From Gnomoniopsis sp. IMI 355080 (taxonomy: Eukaryota > Ascomycota > Sordariomycetes > Diaporthales > Gnomoniaceae), in contig JAPEVC010000150.1 of NCBI GenBank assembly GCA_027946555.1, positions 1 through 64,000 on the forward strand: 64,000 nucleotides of DNA, written 5' to 3'. This document shows, piece after piece, positions 1-13,774 of the stretch (the first letter of the stretch is position 1; every line of letters starts with the position of its first letter). The notes under the pieces are model-generated. The model saw only the letters and a list, made by a program, of their open reading frames with translations, did no database searches and had not been told where the DNA came from. The position numbers and the translations under genes are program-made.

Positions 1-1210
1 CCCCCCCCCTGAGAATGTCATCCTGCATCCAACCGGCGCCATTTTCCTTAGGATTGAAAAGAAACACCAAGTCCCAAAGCAAAAAAATCCGCATCCCACA
101 AAGCCCAGCCTAGCATCCTTCTTGCGCCCCCCCGATAACACCCCTTTATAATGCCCGCTCCAACACCCAAAGGAAAAAAACTTTGGCAAAATTTCCGACG
201 CAGCTGGCTGACTGGCCTATGTCCCAGGCAGACCGAAAGCTTGGGAGACACAAGTCTTTGACAAGGTCGGTGACGACGAGTTCAAAGAAACCTGCTCAAA
301 CACCAGACTAGATGAACAACTTCTACACCAAGTTGACAAAGAAAGACTGCACAGCCCGGCTAGCTCAGGAGCTGCAGGGACGAATCCCAACCAAGCTCGG
401 GAGGGGTGGCACGACGACTAGGTCGGTGACGAGTTCAACAGATTGTTTGCAGGTGCAAAAAGAAAAGGGAACATGGCAAGTCAAACACCCCCCTCAGCAA
501 TACCTTTCACACAAGACATATCAAGCAGGAATCTAAAGCACAAAGAGCACAAGCAAGAGAAACTAAGAGCGTGAAAAGTCGGCATTCTAAAACAGACAAG
601 TCTAACTACCCAGCAAAGTCCACCAAAGCCCAGCAGAGGCCATGGCTTTCCCAACCAACGGTGAAAAGAGACCGTCACCTCCAAAGGGAGGTCTAGATGC
701 CGAACGAAACTGAACAAACGAACGCGCGTGGTAGAACGCAAGGAAAAGTAACCATTCTGTAAGACTCGTAGAGAGTGATCAAAACCCCCTTTTCTGAAGC
801 CACAAAATCCCCGCCAATGTCCATCTCCTTGTGTTTGTCCGTCCATCCTGCCGATCGCGGTGGTCGATGTCAAGAGAGAAAGTCGATGCGAGGTGGTGCT
901 GTGGGCTCCTTGGTAGGAGAGTCGAACGAAAAATCAGAATATTGCGACGGCCGCTTGGGATGCCTGACATTGCGAGAATCAAGCGCCAGTGAAACAGACT
1001 GCCCCTAGGGAAGAAAACTCCAAGATGGCGCGGGTATCTCGAACCGAATGACAAAGCACTCAAGAAACCGCAAACCGTAAACCCCAGATGTCAGACCGCA
1101 AGAATGAGCAAGACCCTTGTGGTTTTCCTGAGCCTGCCGTAACTCCGAGGCGCCTAAACACCTTGTCGATGCGAAAAAAAGGCATAGGCAGGTAAAGATC
1201 CGAACGAGGT
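1..1210. other. Intergenic / 3' flank of the RRM gene
   Basis: I see no credible coding sequence here. Open frames on both strands overlap each other, have no domain-like composition and show no coherent splice structure. The part nearest 1210 probably holds the 3' untranslated region of the minus-strand RNA-binding protein gene. Confidence 0.5.
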
Positions 1211-3123
1211 TTACTAGAGAGCGCGGTCAGATGAGGAAGGCCATGCAAGAGGGAAAGAATGAGGGGACCATTGGGGCAAGGGGACTTACCACGATGGGGC
1301 CCGGGGGAGGCTGCTGGGTGCCGAAGCCACCACCAAACTGGGCAGGGTTGTAGGGGCCGGGAGGACCACCGCTGTAGTGTGGGGGAGGAGGAGCAGGACG
1401 GTAGGGAGTACCTACACCGGAGTTGTTCTGAGAGCGGCCCCAAGACAGACGGACACGGGAGTTGCCAATAGGATATCCCTGCATCTGGTTGATCGCCATC
1501 TCAGCGGCGTGCCGGTGGACGAACTGGACGAAGCCGCAGCCCTTTCCAGGAGGGATCTTGACGTAGGTGATCTCTCCGAAGCCCTGGAAGAACGAGCGGA
1601 GCTCGTCCTCGGTCACATAACCAGACAGACCACCGACAAAGACGGTGGTGTTGTTGGGGTCAGTGAACTGGTTCAGGCTGCTATTCATGCCGGCTCCCAT
1701 AGGCATGCCACCAGGCATACCAGGGTTCATAGGGCCCATGCCGCCAGGACCACCAGGACCAGGCTGCATGCCTCCGTTGTAGGGCTGGTTCGAGTAGAAG
1801 GGAGGAGGACCCTGCTGCATGGCCCAGGCAGGAGCCTGCATGGGATTGGCCATCATGGGACCGTGACCACCGCCGTTGTAGGGGTTCTGGTTGCGGCTGC
1901 AGAAAGGAGAAAAGTTAGCTGAGTTCGCAAAGCAGTGCAAAAGGGGGGCGGTCAGTAGGACACATACCGCTGCTTAGGCGTGGCAGTGCTAATGCGCATA
2001 GGACGGTTGCCGCAGTAAACACCCTGCATCTCCTGGAGAGCACGCTGCTGGTCGCCCTCCTCGGCGAAGCGCACGAAGCCGTAGCCACGGGACTGGCCAG
2101 TGTTGGCGTCGGTCATGATCTTGGCCGACTTGCAGGAGGGGAAGCGGGTCTGGAACAGAGAGACCAAGACGTACTCGGTCACCTCGGGGCCAAGGTCACC
2201 GACGAAGATGGAGAACTCGGGGCCGCGATCGTCACTGTTTCCACAGCGGTCAGATTGATTGACTACGAGGCGGAGGAGGGGCAAACATACCGACGATCAA
2301 CCAGACCACCACCAGAAGCCCAGTTCAGCTTGTAGTGCTTGCCCTGAGTGCCCTGGATCGGGGTGCCGGTCAGGCTGAGGGCCTTGGTAGCAGCCTCGGG
2401 GGAAGAGAACTCCACGAAGCAGTAGCCGGCGTTTCTGCTGACGTTAGCGCTCAGTCTAGAAGAGGTCAGGGTTGGAAGAGGGCGGCTGTAGACGCTTGAA
2501 AGCAGCCAGTGTCGAGGGTAGGGAGGGGGTGTTTGAACGAAGTGGGAAGTTTGATGATAGAGGTTCTTAATCGCCGGCAAATTGCGGGGCAAATTGAGAA
2601 CAGGAGGAAGTGGAAGGAGTTTAGAAGGAAAGAGCGCCCCTCCCCTCGGTCGTCACTGAGTGCAGGAGGAAGAGCAACCGCGAGAATGAAACGATGAGTG
2701 TGTTTGTGTAGTGGGGCTACAAGCAAGCAAAGTGATGGAAGAGGGGTGGTTTTTCCAAAGGTAGAATAGGAGATGAGGATACTGCAAAGCCAGGGCAGAA
2801 GAGAATACATACCCAGACTGGCGATCACGAATGATCTTGACGCTGACCTGGTCGCCCATAGCAGAGCCGAAGGCGCCCTTGATGAAGTTCTCGTCCATCC
2901 ACGAATCGAGATCACCCATCCTGTGGCATGTCAGTCAGAAACAACAAGGATGATAGACGATGGCGTCTTCTTACCAGAGGGTACGGGCGGCCTCGTTGGA
3001 CACAGGCTGGGCGATGCCGGCGGGAGGCAAAGAGTCCATGGAGCCGTTGCCGTTGGGAGCGATGGCTTGGTCGTATGCACCGTTCTGGTCGAAGCCACCG
3101 TTGTTGCTCGGGAAGCCAGACAT
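1211..3123 (-). CDS. Three-RRM RNA-binding protein, Nam8/Csx1/TIA-1 type
   Basis: Six exons join in frame to about 425 residues: 3123-2975, 2920-2813, 2434-2291, 2234-1968, 1896-1290 and 1213-1211. The first four junctions are phase 2 and the last is phase 0. Three RNA recognition motifs are visible. RRM1 begins TLWMGDLDSWMDE and has RNP1 AGYCFVEF; RRM2 has FSIFVGDLGPEV and RGYGFVRF; RRM3 has TTVFVGGLSGYV and GCGFVQF. A Pro/Gly/Met/Gln-rich tail contains PYNGG repeats. This order matches the Nam8 (U1 snRNP, 5' splice-site selection) / Csx1 (mRNA stability in stress) / TIA-1 family; which role applies here is inference. The last intron has a GTAAGT donor, a CTGAC branch site and a CTCTAG acceptor, and the TAA stop follows the acceptor directly. 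Confidence 0.9.
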
Positions 3124-4577
3124 TTTGCTGCTGGAGAAGCTTGTTAGTTGAGAGGTTTGTGGGAAAGGTCGCGTTTTCGCGAAGACTAGTAGATGCGCAA
3201 TGCAACGAGTAATGATTGCTCAAGGCAAAATGTAAAGATCAAGGCGCAACGCAAGCCGACAACGAAACGAGGGGGGAGAAGGAAAGGGACGACCGCACCA
3301 CCAGGTAAAGACTGGTTGGGTTGGACGAAGAAGGGTAGAGAGGGTGGTGTTGGGAAGAAGTGGAGGGTTGAAGGATTAGCGGCTGGATGGGTTTTTGTAT
3401 TGGAGAGCGAGAAAAAAAGCTGCTGCCATCGCCAGCTTGGGCGAGTCACAGTGTCTCCACACTAATACCCTCGATGGATAAGTCTTCGATGGTGTGCCAA
3501 CTAGGTCCACCGCCTAGCGATGCAGCTAAGTCGACAAGGCTGTGAGAAACAGCATGAGGCTGGCACCAGAAGCTTCCATAGGAACAAAGTCTTCCTGAAG
3601 GCAAAAGGTTTCGTCGAACAAAAGCTTCATTGAATTGAAAGCTTTCGTCGAAACCATTGTCTTGATATGTGAAGCTCAGAAGGTCCAGACTGTGAGAATT
3701 CCTTGCTGTGAAGTTTTGGTGACAGGTGAATATGCTAGTTTCTGCTGCTGATATCTCGGCTGGATCTGCGCCAAATTTATAGCTGTCGACGCCAGTCCTC
3801 CAGACAAACACCACTTGGAGAAACTCCCGAGATCATCACATGCTGATTGCAATCATCTCAAATTATCAAAATACAGAAGTGACTGCGCCTGCCATATGCC
3901 CACTGGGCATATGCACTTCAAACTAGCCTCTTTAAAGTCTGGAATAGTTGTGCAACCGTGCAGATCGAGCTGCAATGCCCTCTTGTACACGCTGCCGGGC
4001 TGGCTTGTTTGCACCAGGAAGCCACTTAGCCCCCATATCTGCATACATTGAGTATAATGAGAATAACAACAGGCTATGATGCCTAATCAATGCTACAATA
4101 GCAAGGGCTGTTTAGAGGGTCGAAACAGAAAATGTAGACACAGGGACATTTACAGAAGACTGAGTGGAGCAAACTGCTTCAAAAAAGGGATGTACTGCTT
4201 ACAAATAGTGTAGGTCTGCTTTGAATGTTGCTGTGTAAGTTCTGCGACTCTTAATCAGCATATGCGTATAGGATCTCAAAACTTGTATGTGTATAGCGTG
4301 AGCCAGTCACAGGAGCCTCAGCAGTGGTGAGCAGCAGTGTGAGGTAGCCAGAACACAAGTGACCCTGGTTGCAGGTGACGGCCTAGCAGGGACATGCTTT
4401 ACCTTGCTAAAGGGGAAGGACACCAGAGAAAGGCCGCGGGCTTACATACAAGGAGTAGGACCGGCAGATCTATGTGACTGCTGGATCACAAGAAGAGGGA
4501 TGTGGGGAATAAGGTCGAAAGGTGCTACTCAGTGTGTCAGCTTGGTAACCTCCTGAGAAAAAGCTTCGTCGTTGTGA
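3124..4577. other. Intergenic, 5' flank of the RRM gene
   Basis: Holds the promoter and leader of the RNA-binding protein gene. A minus-strand open frame at 3446-3814 (122 residues) has mixed composition but no recognisable domain and could be chance. Nothing else here can be supported. Confidence 0.4.
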
Positions 4578-5394
4578 CTAGTAGAACAAGAAATAGATTC
4601 CAGGAAACGAGAAGTCCGGTTCATCCATGGCATAATTGACTCGAATTCGGTGCTGCTTCACCAGCTCGACAACATAAGGTTCCTCAACTTGTTGCGCAGA
4701 ATCTGCACTCAGGGCTGTGAAGTCCGGACGTGTACCTGGTATGCCGTGTAACAAGCGCAGTACGTTGTCATTCAACCCAGGCATCGCGGAAAACACATTT
4801 TTTGACATAGTAGACTGCGGTAGTTCCGAACGATATGCCGTGCCCATACAGAATCGAAATTTGGTTATCACCGAGCCATTCTCTACCAAAGCAGTCTCCC
4901 CCAGGAGCCCGCATCCGAACCCTGTGGACCAGGAACTGCCCTGGAGGCACAGGCCTCGATGGTGGCGACCACCTGTCGGCAACTGGCATGTAAGGACACA
5001 CTGCTTTGATTTCGACTCCATGAAGATGTGGGGGAGGAATGCCAACGCCGGTTGCAAAGAGTGGCCAGTCATGTTGTAGAGCGCAGAGGTGACAAAAGTA
5101 TGGAGCCGCATAATACAGCCCAGTGACTATTACCATCCAAGGAAGAGGCTCATCGGTCTCATCGGAAGGCGGGAGTGACTGTACAAAGCCATCCGACCAT
5201 CTCGACAGCGCTTCCATAGTTTCTCGACCACCCTCGCCTTTTCTGGGTATCATGTCGTTCTGTAGCCGGGTGCCAAGTGACACACCATCCACTTCCCACC
5301 CATTGTCACAATGCCACCTCAAGACAGGTCGGCTTCGCCACTGGTAACGATTCCAGGGACCAAGATCGCAACGACAGTGGAATCGACAGACCAA
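4578..5394 (-). pseudogene. Decayed or mis-spliced hypothetical gene in two overlapping frames
   Basis: Two overlapping minus-strand frames each look protein-like over a different part. The upstream frame (from 5394) is convincing around GLYYAAPYFCHLC and FATGVGIPPPHLHG. The downstream frame (to 4578) is convincing around LRLLHGIPGTRPDFTALSA and VVELVKQHRIRVNYAMDEP. I found no intron that joins them in frame: a possible GTAGAG donor near 4890 has the wrong phase. A one-base indel, an unseen intron or a pseudogene would all explain this. I do not recognise the family. Confidence that this was once a gene is modest, and whether it is functional is unknown. Confidence 0.33.
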
Positions 5395-8300
5395 AAAGCA
5401 GATATTATTCCAGCCACCTTAGTCGTGCGAGACGAGCAACCGTACTTGCGGCTTTAAAATCCGGCGGAGTCCATAAATAACGTCGAGGTCCAGGTCCAGG
5501 TCCAGCGCTGGTGGTATACGCAAGGAAATTAGACAGAAACTTACTCGAGGTTAAAGTCTGCTGAAACCGATGTGAACCGGATTATGCTGAAATTCCCAAC
5601 AATCTCTTCAGAATTTTCGAAATCAGGCTTTTATAGTACGCCTCACGCCAGGGAATCAGTAGATCAGGAAGCTAACTTCAAATCAATATCCTGAAAAGCG
5701 AGTCAATATCGGATTCTTGTCACTAAGCCGGGTGACAACAATGTTTGAATAACAAACAGAATAGTTCAGTAGAATGAGTGCAATCCTGACAGAATAAAGT
5801 TGACTTGGACTTGGTGGCCCGGCCGCCGCGGGTGCAGAAAACGTTCATCCGCTTCGATCAACAGTCGCGAGAGCAGTCCGCTACATCCTAGTCACTAGAC
5901 AAGAATGGCGTGCGCCCGCCCAATTTTCCTCCAAGACTAATAGTGAACCCGGAGAGATCTCCTCATGCCACCTGCTCAAATTCTTGACCTACTCAACGTT
6001 GGTCGCCAATGATGTGCCATTCCCGGTCCACCAAACCGACTTGGACTGGCGCCAAAGATCGTCCCCGCATATGTGCTGCAATCTGACGATCGCTGGCTCA
6101 CTCCCTCGATGCCAAACCCAGGCAAAGATTCTGACACCGGTCGTGGAAGCTTTGGTGGTGAGATATATATGGCAGAAGGTGAAGGAGTTCGTCTCGGTAA
6201 AAGCACCTCGTTCGCGTCCATCCGAACCAGTCCCCAAATGTCGCGAGGGAAAGCTCCCAAGCTCAGAGCCGAGAAGCTGGATCAAAATACACACTGGTCC
6301 CATATCAGGCCTCCTCCGTGACTTGATGGTGTCGCACGATTTCGCCTCTTGCCTCCGATCACTCTGCAGCCGGTCGCCATGCAGCGCGTGGCCCCGACCG
6401 GTCACCCTCGGTCCGAAACCACAAGTACGACCATATCTCAAGTCAGAGCCATATGAGAGTGCTGGTCTGGGCTCAGACGACCGGTTGCAAAAGCTCCTGG
6501 ACTACGCGACAATCGTGCATGGCCGGTGTCGATGGCGGGGTGCTCGGATTTCGATGGATAGCGGGGTGGCTCCAAATCGGGCCTCGCATAGGCCAGGGGG
6601 GCCCACAGGTCCAGGGGCAGGATGACGAACGAGATCCCAAATCTCCGGGAAAGCTCTGCCATGACGCACACACACAAAAATGGAGAGGGAGTAACAACGC
6701 AAGAAGCAGAAAGAAAAGATGCCGAGGCAAGAAAAGTGAACAACTATAGGATACACAAAACGGAACACAGACTCACGTTGCGGTAATAGGCGATTAGTCA
6801 AAACGCACTTTTTCTCATCCAACCTCTTGATTCAAAGGCGGAAAACTGGTGTTCCCGGATGCGACAAATCGAGACAAGCCGTAGAACGCCGGGGCAGATG
6901 GACGAACGAGACGCCTTGAATTGCTATGGAACGTAGACCAGAGCGATTGAATGGTTGATTCTTCACGCACAGGTCGAGAAGAGTCGAGTCGGTTGAGGGA
7001 TTATGTGAGGTAGAATTGAGTCGCGGTAGTAAGCAGAAGATCAAGTCAGGCGCAAAAGACTTTCGCGTGGGCCGGTCGCAGCGGGCGCAACGTCAACGTG
7101 TACTTTCGTGATGTTCGTGATAAGATGTAGATATTGCGGAGCACAATCCAGTCGCGGTAGTTTGATTCTCTTGGGCGTTCTCGAGGAAGCGGTCACTGGC
7201 GGTTGTACCGATGTGGATGGTGGCCGCAAGGACTCGAGGTCGGAGAGGCGCAGAGACAACAAAGGCTGACGACGGTCGGTGGATCGAGGGCTTGAGGCGA
7301 TTGATCACTGTCACTAGTCCAGACAGGCTGATGGTCGACGATGGAACTGACGTTGCTCTTTTGGCGTAGTCTGAGAAGCCAAGGCCTACTCGTAGTCGTT
7401 GCGTCGAGCGGCTAAGGTTGAGAAGTAAAAAGCAGGTGGCCCACTCAAGATACTCGCACGACGGGAGGGGGAGGTTAAGACAAGACAACAATAATGCGAA
7501 TCAGTGCAGCAGGTGATGTCGGGTGCAGTACGAAAGACAAGCAGCGGCGGCAAAAGGAAGAGGGAAGAGACAAAATCACCAAATCACAACACAAGAGGGA
7601 GAGCCGTGGATGTTGTGAGTAAGGCAAGTAGCGCTGGTAAGGAAGAGGACCAGACTTGGAAGCGAAGGGAGCGCGAGAGCAGAGGTTAAGTTTTAGTGGT
7701 GGTTCTGGCTTGCGCGCCGGTCTCGTCGGGATCGCTGGGAGCAGGCACAAGGCGCAAGGAAGGCACGCCCCACAAGGACTGTGTCAGGGGATAGCCCTGT
7801 AAGAAGGTGGCCATGGCTAACAGCAGACCAGCAAAGCCTCGAAACATTGACTAAGATCCGTTAGCTGCAGACTGCCCTGACTGTACATGCCTAGTAGTCG
7901 TCGCATAGCTAATGCAGTATTCCACCTGGCAGGCATACACGGTAGAAGCTACTAGATGTTTTCAAGGACATGAAACCACCCTAACCTGTGCAAAATCTAT
8001 GATATCAGGATGATTAACCACGTAATGACTTACGGACGTATGATGGACTGATGGGTAGTAGTGTATTGAGAACAAATGCAACCACATGATAGCAGCAGCG
8101 CTGGAAGGCGAGAATATAGCAACACTGCACCACCGTAAAATAAGGTTGTTTCGGCAGATGCAACCCGTAGTAAACCTTGAAACTACCCTATCTAGTGCAC
8201 ACGAAAAACCAAAAAACCAAAAGACAAGCAACAAGAGAGAAAAGAAAAAAGAAGAAGAAAAGACGGGGGGGCAAGTTTACAAGTAAGAACAAGAACAGTG

Positions 8301-8728
8301 CAAGCTTGCTATATATCACATAGTACATGCACAGTACATAGTATGTGTACAAAAAAAAATTGTCATCTTCTTTTCAGACCTCAATGAATAAGATTGACCG
8401 TTAAGGAAAAACTGGGAATTACGATGGGTCCTATTCTTGCCTTTCAGCCTCTGCACAGCTTGCTTCCCTGTCAGCCTGTCCGAGTCCCGCAGTCATCGTG
8501 ACCGTGACTGTTACTGTGGCCCCTTACCCATTGTCAGGTTCTGCGCCATTACAGGATCATCACGAGGATTGCGAAAATTTGACATGGCTGCTGATATGCG
8601 CTGACCCAAGTCACATTTTCCATTGGAAGAGTCCCATGACTGGTGTACAGAGTATATACCTAAGCTGGCATGCAAGGCACAGCTTCAGATGCCCCCGGTT
8701 CCAAATTGCCCTGCTGCACGGAGCATGA

Positions 8729-8794
8729 CTACCTATATACCCTACCTTACTCCCTACCTTACTTGGGTAGGTACGGACGTATGTACGTACCTAG
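8729..8794. repeat. TACCTTAC / GTACGTAC short-repeat patch
   Basis: A 66-base patch is built from repeated CTACCTTAC, GGTAGGTAC and GTACGTACC units and is partly self-complementary. Related ACCTAGGTA palindromes recur in other intergenic spaces of the window. Confidence 0.5.
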
Positions 8795-11700
8795 CACAGT
8801 GTCAAGGGCAAGAGCCACCACGCTGGTGCCCACGAAACCACACCACCCCTTCGTAGCAGCAAAGCAGCAGCCCTGGCAGCCAAGCACAGGGTGCCTGCCA
8901 AACTCAAAATTTCAAGGATTGTGCCCTTGACCCGGTGGATGCAGGTGGTCTGCACCGGAGTGGGGACACTGCTGGGGCCGCACCATTCTAAGACACCCAC
9001 TATCACAACAACCTGGCCTACTGGTCACGCCTGGGCGCAAATTTGGGTGTCTGAAGTTAACGGAAGCTACCGGGTTCCTTGCCTGGCTTCCTCCTTCCTA
9101 CCTCTTCTGACAGAATCCACTTTGAGCAGGTACAGTACCTGAGTCGACCTATACACACAACCTTCAGCTTGATATGCCTCGACGACAACTTCAACCACCC
9201 TCCATCTCAGCCTTGCTATCACGTGCCCACACAGACCATGCACAGCTTTGACATGTATTCTTACAGCAGCCCTGCGATGACAGCCCAACGTGGTGCACGG
9301 CCTTCCATCCTTTCCTGGTTGGACCAAGTCCCGTAACGAAGCAAGCTCATACACAGTAGCATCCTCGATACTCGTCGCATATGGTTCGACTATTGGACGA
9401 ATGGCACTCCTTGCAGGCTTGCCAGTCAGCCAGTCGAGAGAAGAAAAAAACGAGGCCACTAGCTACTTCGGTACAGTGGCACGATTTCATAAGCCAATGG
9501 CAAGCATGGAGCTGAGTAGAGCTTTGCCGAGCTGCTGGATACTAGAACTTACCATTTTCAGCCGCCCGAGACATCTGTGAAGCCCTGTGGAGATCCAGCA
9601 TGAACTCAGTCACTCCATTACGCTGTTCACGACCAACCACTTAATGGTGGCCTCAGAGCTTAGCATGACGTCCTCACCAGCAAGCTAGCTTATGGCCACA
9701 GACCAACAACAAACAACACAACACATGGCCCGTCTCGGCTGCTTGCACCACAGCTGAGGCAGGCTTTGCGGCTGCGCGACATTTTTAACACTCGCTCATC
9801 TTATTCGGACGGCCCCTGTTTGGCATCCCGAGCTGCAGTAATACTTTGCACCCAGAAGCAGCACCCTGCGAGACATTGCTTTTGTCCCCCAGGGCACCAG
9901 CTTGTTTCTCCACGGCCGAGAGAATCGGCCGAGCAGTCCCGCGAGTTCGCCCAACATTTGCCGTATGCGAGTGATTGCCGTGCAGCCTGGACAGGCCAGA
10001 CAGGTCGGCTTGGCTGCAGGTCCCAGATGATCGATCTACTGTGTCAGATATCCCATACTTCTCATCTACCGGGCCTGTAAAAACAAACTCGCCGACCGGT
10101 CGCAACACATAGACATCACCATACCACCTCTATGTCTTTGTCTCTCTCCGTCCCTCCCACTTTTACTCGCCGTCAGGGCCGCAGGGTCACCGACAGCAGA
10201 TTCTGCCTCCGGCTCCGGACCACGTCTCATACGCTGTACGAATATAGACAGCCTGGATAGGCCAATGGCATTTCGGGTTCGATGGCTAGCCCGACCGAAT
10301 TCCAGGGGAAATGGCACTTCATGCCACAGTATGCAGAATTGCATCATCTCGATCTTTTCAGATAACCAATTCCAATCTCCTTCCCGGCTCGAGGATTGAT
10401 GTATCGCGTCAATCATGTCGCATTGTCCGTGGACGGCAATTTCATACACATCACTTTTGTTTCTGCGTCTTCCAGCCTCGAAAGCTGCGCTTGCAGTCAT
10501 CTCTGGGTCATCCTTGCGGTCGATCGGTAAAGTTTCGTGGTGCCAAAGTCGACATCCATGGAATGCCAATTGGCAGATGGTCATTGGCGACAGCAACCGG
10601 TTGAACGGCCGCAACCTCTAAAGAAGCTATCCCGGCCTCTCTGCTGCTGGTCGGCACCCCTGTCACTCAATCGAGACCCCTAGAGCGGCCTCATGCTGCG
10701 CATGTAACTCATCTCTCTCGCACACACCATCGATGAGGCAGCGGGGCTATCAAAGCCTCTTCAAATCCATGATGTTGCTATATTTTCCTCAGCGCTCTGG
10801 CCGTAGATCTGGGATCATTGTGGCTTAATGCAGATACTACAATAATCAGTTGCAAGCCCCGTTCATGTCCCCATGGCGGCGGCTCTGCTGCCCAAGACCG
10901 TCAGGTCGCCAGGCCCGGACCAATAACGCTTTCTTCCCACTGTCTCCGGGATTACACAGTATTTGCCCACATTTGGTTGGCCATACTCGAGTCAGCAAAC
11001 TTTGCGACTGGCAACCTCAACCTCCAGGGCTCTCCATCCGAATCTGCCAGCTTGCCAACTTTCCAACAAGTTTGCTCGGAGACGCAAGCGGGCGTGTTCC
11101 ATCCGGTGCTTGGGATAGGGTTGCTTCAACCAAAAAGCATCACGTCTCCTCACACCAACCAACGGTTCGTTCCAGGAGCATTTTAGGGGTCCTCCCCGCA
11201 ATGCCATCGAGACGCGAAAAATTCCGGATCGACGTGAATCCCTGCCCAATGACCGACGACGCATGGGCCTCATGCCGGCACGCGTTTTCAAGTAAGGCAA
11301 GATGGAGTATTGGAAATTTCTCCACTCAATCATTGCTGTCCAATGCGAACAACTTTTCTTCTTAATTCTTTTCTGCTCCCGTACCTTGCTACCAAAGACT
11401 ACTATGTACCCCCCAGCATGGCCATCGCGGAACCTTGTGGCACGATGCGAGTCATACTGCTGAGTAGCAGCAACGATTTGCTGGGCCTGGGAAGGTCTTT
11501 TCTGGAGACCCGGCCGTCGCGTTGCATGTGTCACAAGACAAACTTTTCGTCGGGCTTTGCGCACATCATTTCGGAGCCTGAGTGACGAAAATGCATGGTG
11601 CAAGGCCCAGGTTCTCCACCCAGTCTGCGACAGTGGCACAGTGCAGGTATCTGTCACGGCCGACCAGCTCCATTTTGTGATCGCCGGATTACAGGCCTGG

Positions 11701-13754
11701 TTGCTAATGCGATTCCTCGTCAATATGTGGACATTTTGTTGCACGCAGTACTTGCAACAGTACTTCTTGGACAAAAAGCCAAAGTGCCACATTCCAACCA
11801 GCCACCTTCACACGGCGACCATGGCCATCTTGCAGACGAAGCCGACAGACCAGAACATCCCGGGCAGAACGCGTGCCAAAGTCGCAAGATCGACCTCGGT
11901 CCGGCAGACCTAGATCGCGTTCAGGGGCAGCCCTGCATGAGCTCCCGACAAGGGGGAAACGATTAACTCTGCGGCGTTTTAAGGTTTTTGGGCACGACTG
12001 CGCCCTGGGAATGTGGTGATGATGATGCTGCTTGGGACGACAGCTGCGAAGCATGCTACATATATCAGCCACCAAGCTCGGCTTGAAGTGATTCTGGCTA
12101 GTTTCTCGGTAAGCGAGAGTCTTTGCAATTCCCTTGAGCGCCTGCTTGTCATGCTTCCGGGCTGCATGTCGGCAGCATCATTTGCCCCTGCATTCATTCT
12201 CGCAACCTTTTTGCGTCAGCTTCGGGGATTTTGGGAAACTCCTTGACATGGGTTGGAGGTGGACCAACACCTGCCATTTTCGAGGCTGACCAATTGCGGC
12301 TGTGCTGCTGGCTAATGTTTCAACGACGAGTTGTAGATCATCGTCAATGCCTTTCTCCTCGCAAGACGACAGCGTCCCTCTTTTTTTTTTTTCTGTGGCT
12401 TTTTTCATTACATGCCGACTGCCCTACAGCTTTAACTTCAGGCGGCGCTACGTCTCGGAGAGCTCTAGCTATACTAGTTCATCAATGCTCGATCATCCGA
12501 TTACGAGGTGGTCGCGCCGGTTTGCCGCGGGGATGGCCCCTGGGTTTCTGGTGAAGTGTCTTTGAACACCTGGCTGATTTGACAGCTCACTCCCGCCTCA
12601 CTAGTTATTTGCCTATTTGCGGTGATTTTGTTCACCTCTGGGACGCAGGTGTCTGTCTAGGAGGGAATGATCGCTTGATTTTTGTTTGGGTTGGGAGATC
12701 CGTGGGGCCGGAGCCGGAAAAGCCACTGCTGAAGCTTGACGCAAGCTTGGCGTTAGTGGCATTTTGTTTGGGCCAGTTATCCATCTCCCAGCTAGCTCTC
12801 AGAGAGCTTTGACGGCATGTGAAGAGCACCGCACCTCTACCATAGTATCTGCAATCCGTGTCTTCTTTTCTTCGCTGCTGAGGGGCGCAAATTGGTTCAA
12901 ACTTTAGGTTTTCCATCATCGCGAATGCGACGAAAACGGCACTATCATGCGCCTGGTCCCATGGCCGCAGCAACAACCGTACAACGCTAAATGACCTCCC
13001 CATTACACTTTACCAAGTCCGGCTGGGGCAAATAGCAACGATGAGATCGAAATTCTAATCCCCAGCATTCATCTCACCATGACAATTTCACCGCTCGCGG
13101 CAGCGACGGTAGCATGGGGCACAAAATGGCCCTGTTGTCCGAGAACGGGTCTCACACTAACAGTTTGAATCTTGCACCACCCTCTGCGAACCCCTCGTTC
13201 GCCAAGGTCACTCACTCCCCCGACTGCCCTTACAGTGCCATCAAACACTACATAGCCTGGCGCTAACCCATGACATGACACGACTGCCACATGGTGAAAC
13301 ATCATCATAGCCTCATCGATCATGGCGACTCCGTTCGTGACTGTCTCGGTCAATTTGAGGTGCACGAAACCGTCTTCACCAACCCCACACCCCCCTCCCT
13401 CTTGTGAGCTTTCGCTGGAGGGGCTCAAGCGAGCTCTCAGTTTCCATACTCGATCGGTCGGAGAAAGCGCTCCGTCCGAAAGAAGAAGAGAGAAGAAAAC
13501 AACCCGGTAGTAACACAACAGCGCCCGCATTTGGAAAGCATTTGTTTCCAACGCGAACCTTTGAGCCGGTATGTAGGGCAGCATAGGGGACGCCCAGCGC
13601 CGCCAGTGCTTTGCTTGCTTGGAACTCCCCTTCGTCTGCTCCCCGATGCTCCCGGAGGCCACTGGGGTCTAAGGGTGCCGAGTGGTGGTGGTGCATTGGA
13701 TGCGAGCTAGAGCGAACGTTTGTGTGTGGGACTCGTGCTTTGGGATCTATCTCG

Positions 13755-13774
13755 TCCTCCTCCTCCTCCTCCTC
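13755..13774. repeat. TCC trinucleotide microsatellite
   Basis: Six to seven consecutive TCC units. Read on the minus strand they would encode a run of Glu at the start of an open frame, but the rest of that frame is not protein-like, so I treat this as a simple repeat. Confidence 0.7.

Noticed and set aside
3446..3814. 122-residue minus-strand open frame upstream of the RRM gene
   Set aside because: Mixed composition is tempting, but there is no domain, no splice context and no independent support.
5984..6625. 213-residue plus-strand open frame
   Set aside because: No recognisable domain; overlapping open frames on the minus strand are equally long, which suggests a chance lack of stops.
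10992..11792. 266-residue minus-strand open frame
   Set aside because: Composition is dominated by Arg, Ser and Trp without a hydrophobic core, and an equally open frame lies on the opposite strand.
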